Notes: a model not told the origin generated them from the letters alone. Numbered from the stretch's first letter, positions 1 through 5,446 are shown. The stretch: 6,434 bases of DNA from Planctomycetaceae bacterium (GCA_031283825.1 JAITAZ010000372.1:1-6434); one strand, 5' to 3'. Made by a program: numbers and translations.

Positions 1-1
1 T

Positions 2-118
2 GTTGAGTTCGACGACAAGGGCGCGGTTGTATGGAAGTGGCATAACCCCAAACTTGCCGGTTCAATAAACAATGTCATTATACTTGACAATCTAGACGTA
101 AATAAATTCTACGAATAA
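2..118 (+). CDS. C-terminal end of an unidentified protein, possibly beta-propeller
   Basis: An open frame enters from the left edge and ends at TAA 116-118, giving the last 38 residues (VEFDDKGAVVWKWHNPKL... ending NVNKFYE-like, actually LDVNKFYE). The pattern D-x-KG-x-VVW-x-W followed by a hydrophobic VIIL strand resembles one blade of a PQQ-type or arylsulfotransferase-like beta-propeller, where a D-x-x-G-x-x-V-W strand recurs. That is family resemblance only; the fragment is too short for assignment. The stop codon lies within sequence that is shared with the repeat at 6350-6434, so the original 3' end may have been replaced by the repeat. Confidence is fair that this is a real coding end and low for function. 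Confidence 0.6.
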   Translation, partial: VEFDDKGAVVWKWHNPKLAGSINNVIILDNLDVNKFYE

Positions 119-176
119 ATTTGATTTAAATCCATAATTTTTTACTTTAATAACTCATGTTACACACTTGTTGCCC

Positions 177-237
177 CAGATCAGGTAGGCGACCTTTCGC
201 CGAAAGGTCGCGTCGGCGTTAGCCGACGGTAAATCTG
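177..237. repeat. Paired stem-loops with an enclosing stem
   Basis: Two adjacent perfect hairpins: GCGACCTTT (189-197) pairs with AAAGGTCGC (203-211) around a five-base loop, and GTCGGC (212-217) pairs with GCCGAC (222-227) around GTTA. CAGAT (177-181) is complementary to ATCTG (233-237), so the whole can close into a three-way junction. Similar CGTCGGCGTTAGCCGACGG hairpins are, from memory, common between planctomycete genes. There is no T-run after it on either strand, so it is not a standard intrinsic terminator. Confidence 0.7.
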
Positions 238-270
238 AATTTATTTTAATTATTGTCGAATCCATTTTAT

Positions 271-287
271 CGTTGCCTTCGGCAACG
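271..287. repeat. Short stem-loop at the insert's right edge
   Basis: CGTTGCC (271-277) pairs perfectly with GGCAACG (281-287) around a TTC loop. It lies five bases before the second CTTTAATAA flank and may be the right end structure of the insert. GTTGCC also occurs at 170-175 near the left end, so the two ends could alternatively pair with each other. Confidence 0.6.
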
Positions 288-338
288 CGCCCTTTAATAA
301 ATTTAAATTATGTTTTGATTCAAATTAAATTAAAATTT

Positions 339-374
339 TCTCTGTGTTCTCTGTGTTCTCTGTGTCCTCTGTGG
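339..374 (+). repeat. Four tandem 9-bp units, TCTCTGTGT type
   Basis: Units are TCTCTGTGT (339-347), TCTCTGTGT (348-356), TCTCTGTGT (357-365) and CCTCTGTGG (366-374). They form the right arm of the palindromic repeat. The inverse units occur at 6309-6335 in the other copy. The last unit of each arm carries the same terminal variant (CCTCTGTGG here, CCACAGAGA there), so the arms are aligned by position from the outside in. Confidence 0.9.
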
Positions 375-400
375 CTTAAAATTAATTTTTAGAGATTCCC

Positions 401-775
401 ATTAGTCAAACGACTCAAGTATAAATTTGTAATTTTTTAACGATCCGAAATTGACGTTTATGACGATAAAAGTAATTTTTATGACAATACAAATACAATA
501 CTCCGTTTACTCCATACATTTGATTCAACCGCATAAAATTACCAGATTCAAAAGATTACTCGTTGCGCAATTATCAGATTAAATGTACAAAAAAGAAAAA
601 AACTAAAATTACGTCGTCGTTTTTTTTATCTTATATCAGCAATCCCATTATTGCGATAATCTCTGCGTGTCTCTGTAACGCAAAAAAAATAAATCGTCGT
701 TTAATTCTGACGAAATTTAAAATCCGGCAATTTAATTTTCGTTACAATAATTAACCCTTTGACAAATTCAAGAAA
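401..775. other. AT-rich intergenic stretch without a supported gene
   Basis: I find no convincing gene here. A frame at 563-754 starts at TTG without a ribosome-binding site and encodes a Lys/Asn/Ile-rich product typical of translated AT-rich DNA. The stretch CTCTGCGTGTCTCTGT at 661-676 resembles a decayed pair of the CTCTGTGTT-type units seen at 339-374. A TTGACG (451-456) and a TACAAT (743-748) resemble promoter hexamers but neither has a partner at normal spacing, so no promoter is called. The promoter for the downstream zinc-ribbon gene presumably lies in the last hundred bases. Confidence 0.5.
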
Positions 776-1168
776 ATGAGTATATCGACGTCAACAATTT
801 ACCGTAGTAGCGTCAACAACTCCTACGTCGGAACTTGCACGACTTGCGGTAGTTCCCGTCAAGTGCAAGCCGCCTCGTCGCAAACTTACGGACGCGCAAC
901 CAACTCATCGGTGCAACAAGCGCGAAGCCAAACGCAATCGTCCTCAACTTACAGTCGGACGTCAACTTGTCCAAGTTGCGGCAAGACTATTCAATCCGGT
1001 TATTCTTGTCCGACTTGCAATAACTCAAGCTCGCGAACAAACAACTGGAACAACGCCTCAACCTCATATTACAACAGCTCCGTCGCGACCTCATGCCCAA
1101 CTTGCGGAAAAACCGGAAGTCAAAACAATTACGGCTCATCAAGAAATAATACAAACTGGGCAAAATAA
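776..1168 (+). CDS. Small Ser/Asn/Thr-rich zinc-ribbon protein
   Basis: Encodes 130 residues with four CxxC knuckles: C21/C24 (CTTCG), C65/C68 (CPSCGK), C78/C81 (CPTC) and C107/C110 (CPTCGK). The central pair, C-x2-C-x9-C-x2-C at 65-81 with CPSCGKTIQSGYSCPTC, is a complete zinc-ribbon signature of the kind in zinc-ribbon and double-zinc-ribbon domains. The two outer knuckles could form a second site together. The linkers are almost wholly Ser, Asn, Thr, Gln, Tyr and Arg and are probably disordered; there is no signal peptide or membrane segment. An in-frame stop at 752-754 leaves ATG 776 as the only reasonable start, without a clear Shine-Dalgarno sequence. The stop codon (1166-1168) lies inside the 8-bp target duplication of the element that follows. 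Function unknown; nucleic-acid or protein binding is possible but unproven. Confidence 0.7.
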   Translation: MSISTSTIYRSSVNNSYVGTCTTCGSSRQVQAASSQTYGRATNSSVQQARSQTQSSSTYSRTSTCPSCGKTIQSGYSCPTCNNSSSRTNNWNNASTSYYNSSVATSCPTCGKTGSQNNYGSSRNNTNWAK

Positions 1169-1442
1169 ATTTGTAACCGTTCACGAGTTTTAAACATAGA
1201 TAACAACGGAATTTTTTAAACACGGATTTTCACAGATTAAACAGATAAACACGGATACAAATGATGCTTTGTGAACGTTATCAATAATTAAAACAACAAC
1301 TAATAAATTAAATAATTGTATTCGTTGTAAATTTCCTTTTGTCTTATCCGTATTCACCAAAAAAATCCGTTTAATCCGAGTTTAATTCGTGTTTAAAAAA
1401 TAATTCCGAATTTAAAAACTCAGTGAACGATTACATAAATTT
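1165..1442. mobile_element. IS66-like miniature inverted-repeat element with 8-bp target duplication
   Basis: The element spans 1173-1434 (262 bp). Its ends are GTAACCGTTCAC (1173-1184) and GTGAACGATTAC (1423-1434), inverse of each other with one mismatch. Identical ATAAATTT flanks (1165-1172 and 1435-1442) form a perfect 8-bp direct repeat. Ends starting 5'-GTAA and 8-bp duplications are known features of the IS66 family, so an IS66-related transposase acting in trans is inferred. Inside, the left arm has CGGAT/CAGAT units at 1223, 1233, 1242 and 1252; the right arm has inverted ATCCG/ATTCG units at 1346, 1365, 1374 and 1385, a 9-11 bp period. No transposase is encoded. The insertion sits directly on the stop codon of the zinc-ribbon gene. 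Confidence 0.85.
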
Positions 1443-1696
1443 TATGATATTTTATACAATTCATATTATGAATTTTGGCGATGCCGGAGCTATTCATTAA
1501 AAAGCCTGCTTTCCGAATATAAGCAGACGGCTTTAACCGAAAATTCAAGTGTGAACATTTTAAAAATACTGAATCGAAAAAAGCGTTTCCAACTAAACGC
1601 TAGAAAAAATTATTTCAACTTCGCTGTTGCCGGAATTTATTTTTATACGTGAATGATTACAAAAAATTTAATTATCGCTGTACGTTTCATTGACTG
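1443..1696 (+). promoter_or_regulatory. Probable promoter and structured leader of the prenyl synthase gene
   Basis: This 254-bp stretch contains no gene. Three stem-loops are visible: AATTCAT/ATGAATT (1458-1464 with 1468-1474); a larger one in which AAAGCC (1501-1506) pairs with GGCTTT (1529-1534) and TGCTT (1507-1511) with AAGCA (1521-1525), leaving a GAC bulge; and AGCGTTT/AAACGCT (1582-1588 with 1595-1601). A-T-rich hexamers such as TATGAT and TATTAT near 1444-1470 could serve as -10 elements but no good -35 is seen. If transcription starts there, the leader would be about 220 bases. It matches no riboswitch or T-box that I recognise. Confidence 0.35.
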
Positions 1697-2689
1697 ATGC
1701 AAGACGTGAAAGACGCTTATAGTCTCATTTCGGACGAACTCGGCGCTATGAATGAAATGGCGTCTAAACTTATGTCCGATGTTAATCCATTTGTCGATGA
1801 TGTAGTACGTTATGGATTGCAACTGGGGGGTAAACGTTTGCGTCCGGCAATTCTTTTTTTGACCGCACGCGGAGTCGGAAAGATTACTGAAAATCATATT
1901 CGCGCCGCTACTGCAATCGAATTGATTCACACCGCAACTTTAATTCATGACGACGTACTTGACGGCGCGTTTATTCGGCGTCATCTTGCAACAATAAATT
2001 TCAAGTGGAATCCTCATGTCGCCGTTCTCGCCGGAGATATTCTACTCACCAAAGCGATGGAACTACTAACAAGCAACAACGACATTCAAGGATTCAAACG
2101 AATTTCTATCGCGTGCCGTCAAACGTGCGAAGGCGAATTATTACAAACCGGAACAATCGGCAACTTCGCAATTTCTCAAGACGATTACATGAATATTATC
2201 TCGCGTAAAACCGCGCCGTTTCTCGCGTGCAGTTCGGAACTCGGCGCGTACTATTCAAAAGCGAATCAGAAAACTGTCGAAATATTTAGACAATTCGGAC
2301 AACAAATCGGAATCGCATTTCAAATGATCGACGACGTTTTAGATTTCAACGGAAAAACAGACACAACCGGTAAAACTCTACACACGGATATTTTAAATCG
2401 CAAGCCAACATTGCCGTTAATTCTGTATTTGCAAAAAGCGCCGAAAAAAGATTTGGCAGAAATGACAAAACGATTAAATGTCGGCAAGAAAAAAAATATC
2501 AACGAGACAAACGCCGAATGGATCGCGAATCGTATTTGTCAATCGGGAGTCGTCGAAGACATTCAACGACTCGCGGGATCGATTATTGACTCTGCGATTG
2601 AATCTATTTCGAGTTATTGCGCGGTTGATCCACAAGCAATTTCGGGTTTGACTGCAATCGCGAAATTTATCACGTCAAGGAAAAATTGA
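1697..2689 (+). CDS. Polyprenyl diphosphate synthase (long-chain type)
   Basis: A 330-residue member of the trans-isoprenyl diphosphate synthase family, which extends an allylic diphosphate with isopentenyl diphosphate units in the cytoplasm. Landmarks in order: GGKRLRP at 44-50, first Asp-rich motif DDVLD at 85-89 followed by RR at 94-95, KTA at 171-173, second Asp-rich motif DDVLD at 212-216 preceded by FQMI, GKT at 225-227 and KPTLP at 236-240. All catalytic Asp positions are intact and length is normal. The small residue Ala80, five before the first motif, fits long-chain products (quinone side chain, as in IspB or HepT) rather than farnesyl or geranylgeranyl; chain length is inference. 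ATG 1697 is preceded by an in-frame TGA at 1691, fixing the earliest start; no Shine-Dalgarno sequence is evident. Its 3' end overlaps scpA on the other strand by 20 bp. Confidence 0.93.
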   Translation: MQDVKDAYSLISDELGAMNEMASKLMSDVNPFVDDVVRYGLQLGGKRLRPAILFLTARGVGKITENHIRAATAIELIHTATLIHDDVLDGAFIRRHLATINFKWNPHVAVLAGDILLTKAMELLTSNNDIQGFKRISIACRQTCEGELLQTGTIGNFAISQDDYMNIISRKTAPFLACSSELGAYYSKANQKTVEIFRQFGQQIGIAFQMIDDVLDFNGKTDTTGKTLHTDILNRKPTLPLILYLQKAPKKDLAEMTKRLNVGKKKNINETNAEWIANRICQSGVVEDIQRLAGSIIDSAIESISSYCAVDPQAISGLTAIAKFITSRKN

Positions 2690-3425
2690 TATTAGCAAAA
2701 TCCGCCGACTTGTTGCCGTTGCGATTTGCCAGTTCGATTTCGCCGAATTTACAATCTTGATAGATGTACGCGAATTCATGTCGAACTAATTCTAGCGACG
2801 CCAAAAAGATTCCGATCAATCCGGTTTTATGTTGTCCGGCGGACAGTAATTGTCTGAACGGGACGCGGTCTTCTTCTTTTAGACGTTGGTGAATTTGTTT
2901 CATCCAAGTTGAGATAGGCGTATCGTCGTAGATGATTTCGTGTTTAATTTGCGGCGAATTTTCGCGTAAGATTCTTCCGAATGCGCTGACAATATCCCAT
3001 AGTTCGACTTCTTTGATTGGTTCTTCGATCATGTTTCGCGGTCGCGGCGGGAGGTCGTTTGCCATACGCGGGAATCGGAGTTGCCAACGTTCGCTGCGTA
3101 ATTCCAAACTGTTCGCGGCGTCGCAAAATTTCTTGTACTCCAGCAATTGACCAACAAGCGCTTTACGCGGATCGTCAAATTCCTCTTCGACGCTTTCTTC
3201 GCTCGGCAGAGTCGCAAATGATTTTATCTCGATAAGCACGCTCGCGAATGATAAAAATTCTATTGCCGCGTTCACGTCGATTTGTTCAATTACGGAAATA
3301 AATTCGAGATATTGCTCCATTATCGTCGCAATTTGCACGTTCAGAATATCGATCTCATTTTTGCGAATAAGATAGATTAACAAATCGATTGGACCTTGAA
3401 ATAAAGGCAATTTAATACTAAACAT
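2670..3425 (-). CDS. scpA: Segregation and condensation protein A
   Basis: A complete 251-residue ScpA, the kleisin subunit that bridges the Smc ATPase heads together with ScpB in the bacterial condensin complex. The N-terminal kleisin domain is typical: LFQGPIDLLIYLIRKNEIDI at 8-27, then helical segments through VNAAIEFLSFASVLIEIKS (51-69) with the LP at 73-74. DPRKALVGQLLEYKKF (85-100) is the conserved central segment. The C-terminal winged-helix end is recognisable as FLASLELVRHEF...Q..KFGEIEL (207-232). Length is usual for the family. The acidic linker at 75-84 (SEESVEEEFD) is also typical. No Shine-Dalgarno sequence precedes ATG at 3425. The gene lies 68 bp after the stop of 3494-4597 and may be co-transcribed with it; no scpB is in the window. 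It converges on and overlaps the prenyl synthase gene. Confidence 0.95.
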   Translation of the reverse strand: MFSIKLPLFQGPIDLLIYLIRKNEIDILNVQIATIMEQYLEFISVIEQIDVNAAIEFLSFASVLIEIKSFATLPSEESVEEEFDDPRKALVGQLLEYKKFCDAANSLELRSERWQLRFPRMANDLPPRPRNMIEEPIKEVELWDIVSAFGRILRENSPQIKHEIIYDDTPISTWMKQIHQRLKEEDRVPFRQLLSAGQHKTGLIGIFLASLELVRHEFAYIYQDCKFGEIELANRNGNKSADFANINFSLT

Positions 3426-3493
3426 TGAACGATAAAAACAAGAATTTAATGTTGGATGAATTTTTGTAACGATAATTAAAATAATATGCGAGT

Positions 3494-4597
3494 TTATTTT
3501 TTTGTACTCAATATTAGTTCAACTTCTCCGATGCTGATATTTAAATTTTGCGCGATTTCTTTTGAGTTGTAGCCGTAATTGGCGAGCATTTCGATTTGCT
3601 TTCGATTTGGAATATTTTCGTTTTGGGCGGACGAATCATTGAATAGCGAATCGATTGACAATCCCGACTTTGGATTATTGACTCGATTATCGACGGGAAT
3701 ATTTGTACGAATATTATTGACGTCATTATCGATTGCGCTTGCGGGTAATCGCGGAGAACTCAAAGCAAAAGGATTTTCGTTGACCGGCGATTTAATCGAG
3801 TTTGATTTAATTTCCGAAGTTGTAGATTTTTGATTTGCAATTTCGTTTGAGATAATTTCGCGATAAATTGAAGGCGAGAATTTATCGGATTTTTCTGATT
3901 TGTCGGGTTGAATTTTTTCTTGATTTGGAATTGCTTTTAAGATTGTAACTTCTTTAGCGTTGTTGAATTCGTCAACTTTATCTTTAAAATCGTTTATTTC
4001 TGTTTCGAGTTCGTTTAGATAATTTTTAAAATTTGTTGGTTTATTATTTTCGTTATCAGGAATTGACGAATCGGTTGTAGAGTTAGTTGATATAATTTTT
4101 GTTACGTTATTTGTTAAATTATTTGTAACGATATTTTGCGTGTTGTTTTGATTTTTTTTATTATTTTCGAGTTTATCAATGATTTGTTGAAAGTGTTCGA
4201 TTAGCAATTCGAGTCGATTTGCGGTTCGATTTGCTTCGAGCGTTAGGGTTTCGATAGCGATCATTTTTGAGTCTATTTGTCCGATAATTTGTCGTCCTAG
4301 CGTGAACATTTCTGCTTCCCATTTTGCGATTTGACCTTGAACAGACGCGCCGGTAAATTTTTCGCGAAAAGGTTCGTTTATTGGAACGCGGGTTATTTCG
4401 GGCGTACCTGGTTTTTTTTTCGGGTCTTCGCCTTTTTGGATGAGTTCATCTTTTTTTTCTTTGTTGGCGGCAAGAATATCGTTGTATAATTTTTTCTTTT
4501 GCGACACTTCGTTTTTATATCGTTTACGGAGTTGAAGGATCATTGTAATCGTAATGATTAAAACCCCTAAAAGAAAAAAGAGCATTGAATTTTGCAT
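3494..4597 (-). CDS. Membrane-anchored coiled-coil protein with C-terminal helix-turn-helix-like motif
   Basis: Encodes 367 residues. A single hydrophobic helix at about 5-22 is followed by a strongly basic stretch (RKRYKNE, KKK), so most of the protein is predicted cytoplasmic. Residues 27-57 and about 88-146 look helical or coiled-coil; within the latter, GRQIIGQIDSKM and EANRTANRLELLI (101-133) resemble a conserved segment I associate with planctomycete hypothetical proteins. Residues 147-330 are Asn/Ser/Lys-rich, probably disordered. The C-terminus (332-364) reads as a small helix-turn-helix: QIEMLANYGYNSKEIAQNLN then GEVELIL. An N-terminal anchor plus a terminal G-x-x-x-x-EIA...GEVELIL module recalls DUF6115/DUF2802-type or SwrB-like proteins, a tentative likeness. 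ATG 4597 is used; Met5 (4585) is an alternative, and neither has a clear Shine-Dalgarno sequence. Function unknown. Confidence 0.8.
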   Translation of the reverse strand: MQNSMLFFLLGVLIITITMILQLRKRYKNEVSQKKKLYNDILAANKEKKDELIQKGEDPKKKPGTPEITRVPINEPFREKFTGASVQGQIAKWEAEMFTLGRQIIGQIDSKMIAIETLTLEANRTANRLELLIEHFQQIIDKLENNKKNQNNTQNIVTNNLTNNVTKIISTNSTTDSSIPDNENNKPTNFKNYLNELETEINDFKDKVDEFNNAKEVTILKAIPNQEKIQPDKSEKSDKFSPSIYREIISNEIANQKSTTSEIKSNSIKSPVNENPFALSSPRLPASAIDNDVNNIRTNIPVDNRVNNPKSGLSIDSLFNDSSAQNENIPNRKQIEMLANYGYNSKEIAQNLNISIGEVELILSTKK

Positions 4598-4849
4598 AGT
4601 TTATCAAATAACAAAAAAATAATATTTACAATATGTCTGCGGAATATTTGTAACGAAAATTATAAACTGCACGCGATTGAAATCTTGGTTAGAACCGTTT
4701 ACTTATCTAACGGAAAACAGTTTTTTAATGAATAACTCTTGCATCGCGAAATTCATTGTGCGAGTCGTTTATGTTCGCGGAGTCGGAGAATAACAATTTT
4801 TCAAAATCATTGCAAGTGAGAAATTTTGATATTTATTAGAATTTTAATT
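4598..4849. other. Divergent intergenic region, left of the repeat element
   Basis: This segment carries the upstream sequence of the minus-strand gene 3494-4597. No gene is supported. GTTAGA (4688-4693) pairs with TCTAAC (4706-4711), and the overlapping CCGTT (4695-4699) with AACGG (4709-4713), so two alternative weak hairpins exist. No convincing promoter pair is visible. Confidence 0.4.
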
Positions 4850-4861
4850 GTAACCGTTCAC

Positions 4862-4887
4862 GGTTTTTTAAAACCATATTATTTTTT
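4862..4887 (+). repeat. 26-bp direct repeat, left copy
   Basis: This copy begins GGTTTTTTAAAACC and ends ATATTATTTTTT; the right copy is at 5110-5135 and differs only by T to C at its third base. The two copies have the same orientation although the GGGGAC arms between them are inverted. A degenerate third copy, TTTAAAAACCATGATTA, is at 4939-4955. Confidence 0.85.
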
Positions 4888-4889
4888 GG

Positions 4890-4934
4890 GGGGACATTGG
4901 AGACAAAGGGGACGCTGGGGACACTGGGGACGCA
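4890..4934 (+). repeat. Five tandem 9-bp GGGGACNNN units
   Basis: Units start at 4890, 4899, 4908, 4917 and 4926: GGGGACATT, GGAGACAAA, GGGGACGCT, GGGGACACT, GGGGACGCA. The first base run is extended by two more G's at 4888-4889. The variable last three bases drift while GGGGAC is kept, apart from one A in the second unit. Confidence 0.9.
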
Positions 4935-5050
4935 CTAATTTAAAAACCATGATTAACGACTCAACAGAAAACAACAGCTTTTTAAAAAGAGAAATTTTTT
5001 TCATTAAATTTTGTCCCCCGCCGAGCCATCAATCCCAGATATCAAACAAG

Positions 5051-5095
5051 AACGTCCCCAATGTCCCCAGCGTCCCCAATGTCCCCTAAGTCCCC
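5051..5095 (-). repeat. Five tandem 9-bp units, inverse of the GGGGAC arm
   Basis: Units on the plus strand are AACGTCCCC (5051), AATGTCCCC (5060), AGCGTCCCC (5069), AATGTCCCC (5078) and TAAGTCCCC (5087), followed by two further C's. Read on the minus strand they are GGGGACNNN, head-to-head with 4890-4934. A stray GTCCCCC at 5014-5020 may be a further degenerate unit. Confidence 0.9.
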
Positions 5096-5109
5096 CCAAA
5101 ATTATCTTT

Positions 5110-5135
5110 GGCTTTTTAAAACCATATTATTTTTT
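5110..5135 (+). repeat. 26-bp direct repeat, right copy
   Basis: This copy differs from 4862-4887 at one base and abuts the right terminal inverted repeat of the element after a short CTT spacer. Together the two copies bracket the GGGGAC palindrome. Confidence 0.85.
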
Positions 5136-5388
5136 TCTTGTGAACGGTTACTAATTATTTAATTTCACCCGACGTAAATGTAGGACTAACCAATTTAACG
5201 GACGAAAATGTTATAACTTCAAAAAACAACATTGTATCTCAACAAATATAACTGTTGATTTTTTCAGTTATTAAAAAATTATCAAAAAAAATATTTACTT
5301 TGGTATTTTAATTGTAACTATATCAAAAGAGGTCTTGAGGAAGTTGTACTCAGGATAATCTTGGATAACTGGAAATTTACCAATTAAC

Positions 5389-5423
5389 GATCCAAAAAAT
5401 AAATTTTTTTGATTTTTTGGATC
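5389..5423. promoter_or_regulatory. Perfect 12-bp inverted repeat just before the modA ribosome-binding site
   Basis: GATCCAAAAAAT (5389-5400) and ATTTTTTGGATC (5412-5423) are exact inverse copies separated by 11 A/T-rich bases. The right arm ends 11 bases before the GGGG core of the ribosome-binding site. It could be a protein-binding operator or an RNA hairpin that affects translation initiation. Which of these is not decidable from sequence alone. Confidence 0.55.
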
Positions 5424-5431
5424 AAAAATTC

Positions 5432-5439
5432 AAAGGGGA
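5432..5439 (+). promoter_or_regulatory. Ribosome-binding site of modA
   Basis: AAAGGGGA lies seven bases before ATG 5447. It is the only clear Shine-Dalgarno sequence in the window and settles the modA start in favour of 5447 over an in-frame TTG at 5417, which falls inside the inverted repeat. Confidence 0.8.
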
Positions 5440-5446
5440 ACGAAAG

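Larger units (their letters stand above)
145..300. mobile_element. Hairpin-rich 138-bp insert flanked by 9-bp direct repeats
   Basis: Bases 154-291 interrupt the repeat and are bounded by CTTTAATAA at 145-153 and 292-300. The copy at 6278-6434 carries this 9-mer once (6384-6392) with matching sequence on both sides, so it represents the uninterrupted site. The insert is G+C-rich compared with its surroundings and is dominated by three stem-loops. I see no convincing terminal inverted repeats and no coding frame. A 9-bp target duplication is the simplest reading, although the 9-mer is AT-rich and a deletion in the other copy cannot be excluded. The mobilising enzyme is unknown. Confidence 0.6.
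115..400 (+). mobile_element. Partial palindromic repeat (CACAGAGAA family), left arm lost, interrupted by an insert
   Basis: This is a second copy of the repeat that begins at 6278. Positions 121-136 match 6358-6373 exactly, and 292-329 match 6384-6421 over 38 bases. The right arm consists of four 9-bp TCTCTGTGT-type units (339-374) and ends at TTTTTAGAGATTCCC (386-400), which is the imperfect inverse of the left end GGGAACTTCTAAAAA at 6278-6292. The left arm with inverted CACAGAGAA units is absent; homology begins at the stop codon of the preceding gene. Bases 154-291 have no counterpart in the other copy and are annotated separately as an insert. No transposase is encoded. Confidence 0.75.
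4850..5151. mobile_element. Second element with GTAACCGTTCAC ends and GGGGAC arms
   Basis: The 302-bp element has perfect 12-bp inverted ends, GTAACCGTTCAC (4850-4861) and GTGAACGGTTAC (5140-5151), the same terminus as the element at 1173-1434. Inside lie two head-to-head arms of five 9-bp GGGGACNNN units each (4890-4934 and, inverted, 5051-5095), which would fold into a long hairpin. A 26-bp direct repeat with one mismatch (4862-4887 and 5110-5135) flanks the GGGGAC section. The 8-bp flanks, TTTTAATT on the left and TAATTATT on the right, do not match, so no target duplication survives. A frame across the left arm (4826-5089) is an artefact of the repeats. No transposase is encoded; mobilisation by an IS66-type enzyme is inferred. 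Confidence 0.8.
5152..5446 (+). promoter_or_regulatory. Upstream region and leader of modA
   Basis: No gene is present. Three stem-loops can be drawn: ATAACTG/CAGTTAT (5248-5254 with 5265-5271), TCTTGAG/CTCAGGA (5333-5339 with 5349-5355, one G-T pair), and the perfect 12-bp inverted repeat at 5389-5423 described separately. I looked for a ModE-type CGTTATAT...ATATAACG operator and for a molybdenum-cofactor riboswitch and saw neither; GTTATAAC at 5210-5217 is a short palindrome only. No promoter hexamer pair stands out. Confidence 0.4.

Noticed and set aside
339..374. CRISPR-like array from regular short repeats
   Set aside because: The units are 9 bp and contiguous, with no spacers; the same holds for the GGGGAC arrays.
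563..754. 63-codon open frame in the AT-rich intergenic region
   Set aside because: It starts at TTG without a ribosome-binding site, its product is Lys/Asn/Ile-rich as expected from translated AT-rich DNA, and it crosses a decayed repeat.
987..1223. Minus-strand frame opposite the zinc-ribbon gene
   Set aside because: It mirrors the coding sequence of the zinc-ribbon gene and runs into the mobile element; no family features.
1271..1280. Internal copy of the element end (GTGAACGTTA)
   Set aside because: It resembles GTGAACGGTTAC with a base missing and could mark a nested or composite element, but it is too short and has no flanking duplication.
1582..1601. Possible minus-strand intrinsic terminator (AGCGTTT/AAACGCT followed by T's on the minus strand)
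   Set aside because: No minus-strand gene lies upstream within reach: the nearest, scpA, ends at 2670, beyond an intact plus-strand gene. Kept only as a leader hairpin.
4826..5089. 87-codon open frame across the GGGGAC repeats
   Set aside because: The 9-bp unit length keeps the frame open by chance; the product is a repeat artefact (GHWRQRGRWGHWG).
5152..5446. Molybdenum-cofactor riboswitch or ModE operator upstream of modA
   Set aside because: Neither the conserved riboswitch segments nor the ModE palindrome could be found by eye.
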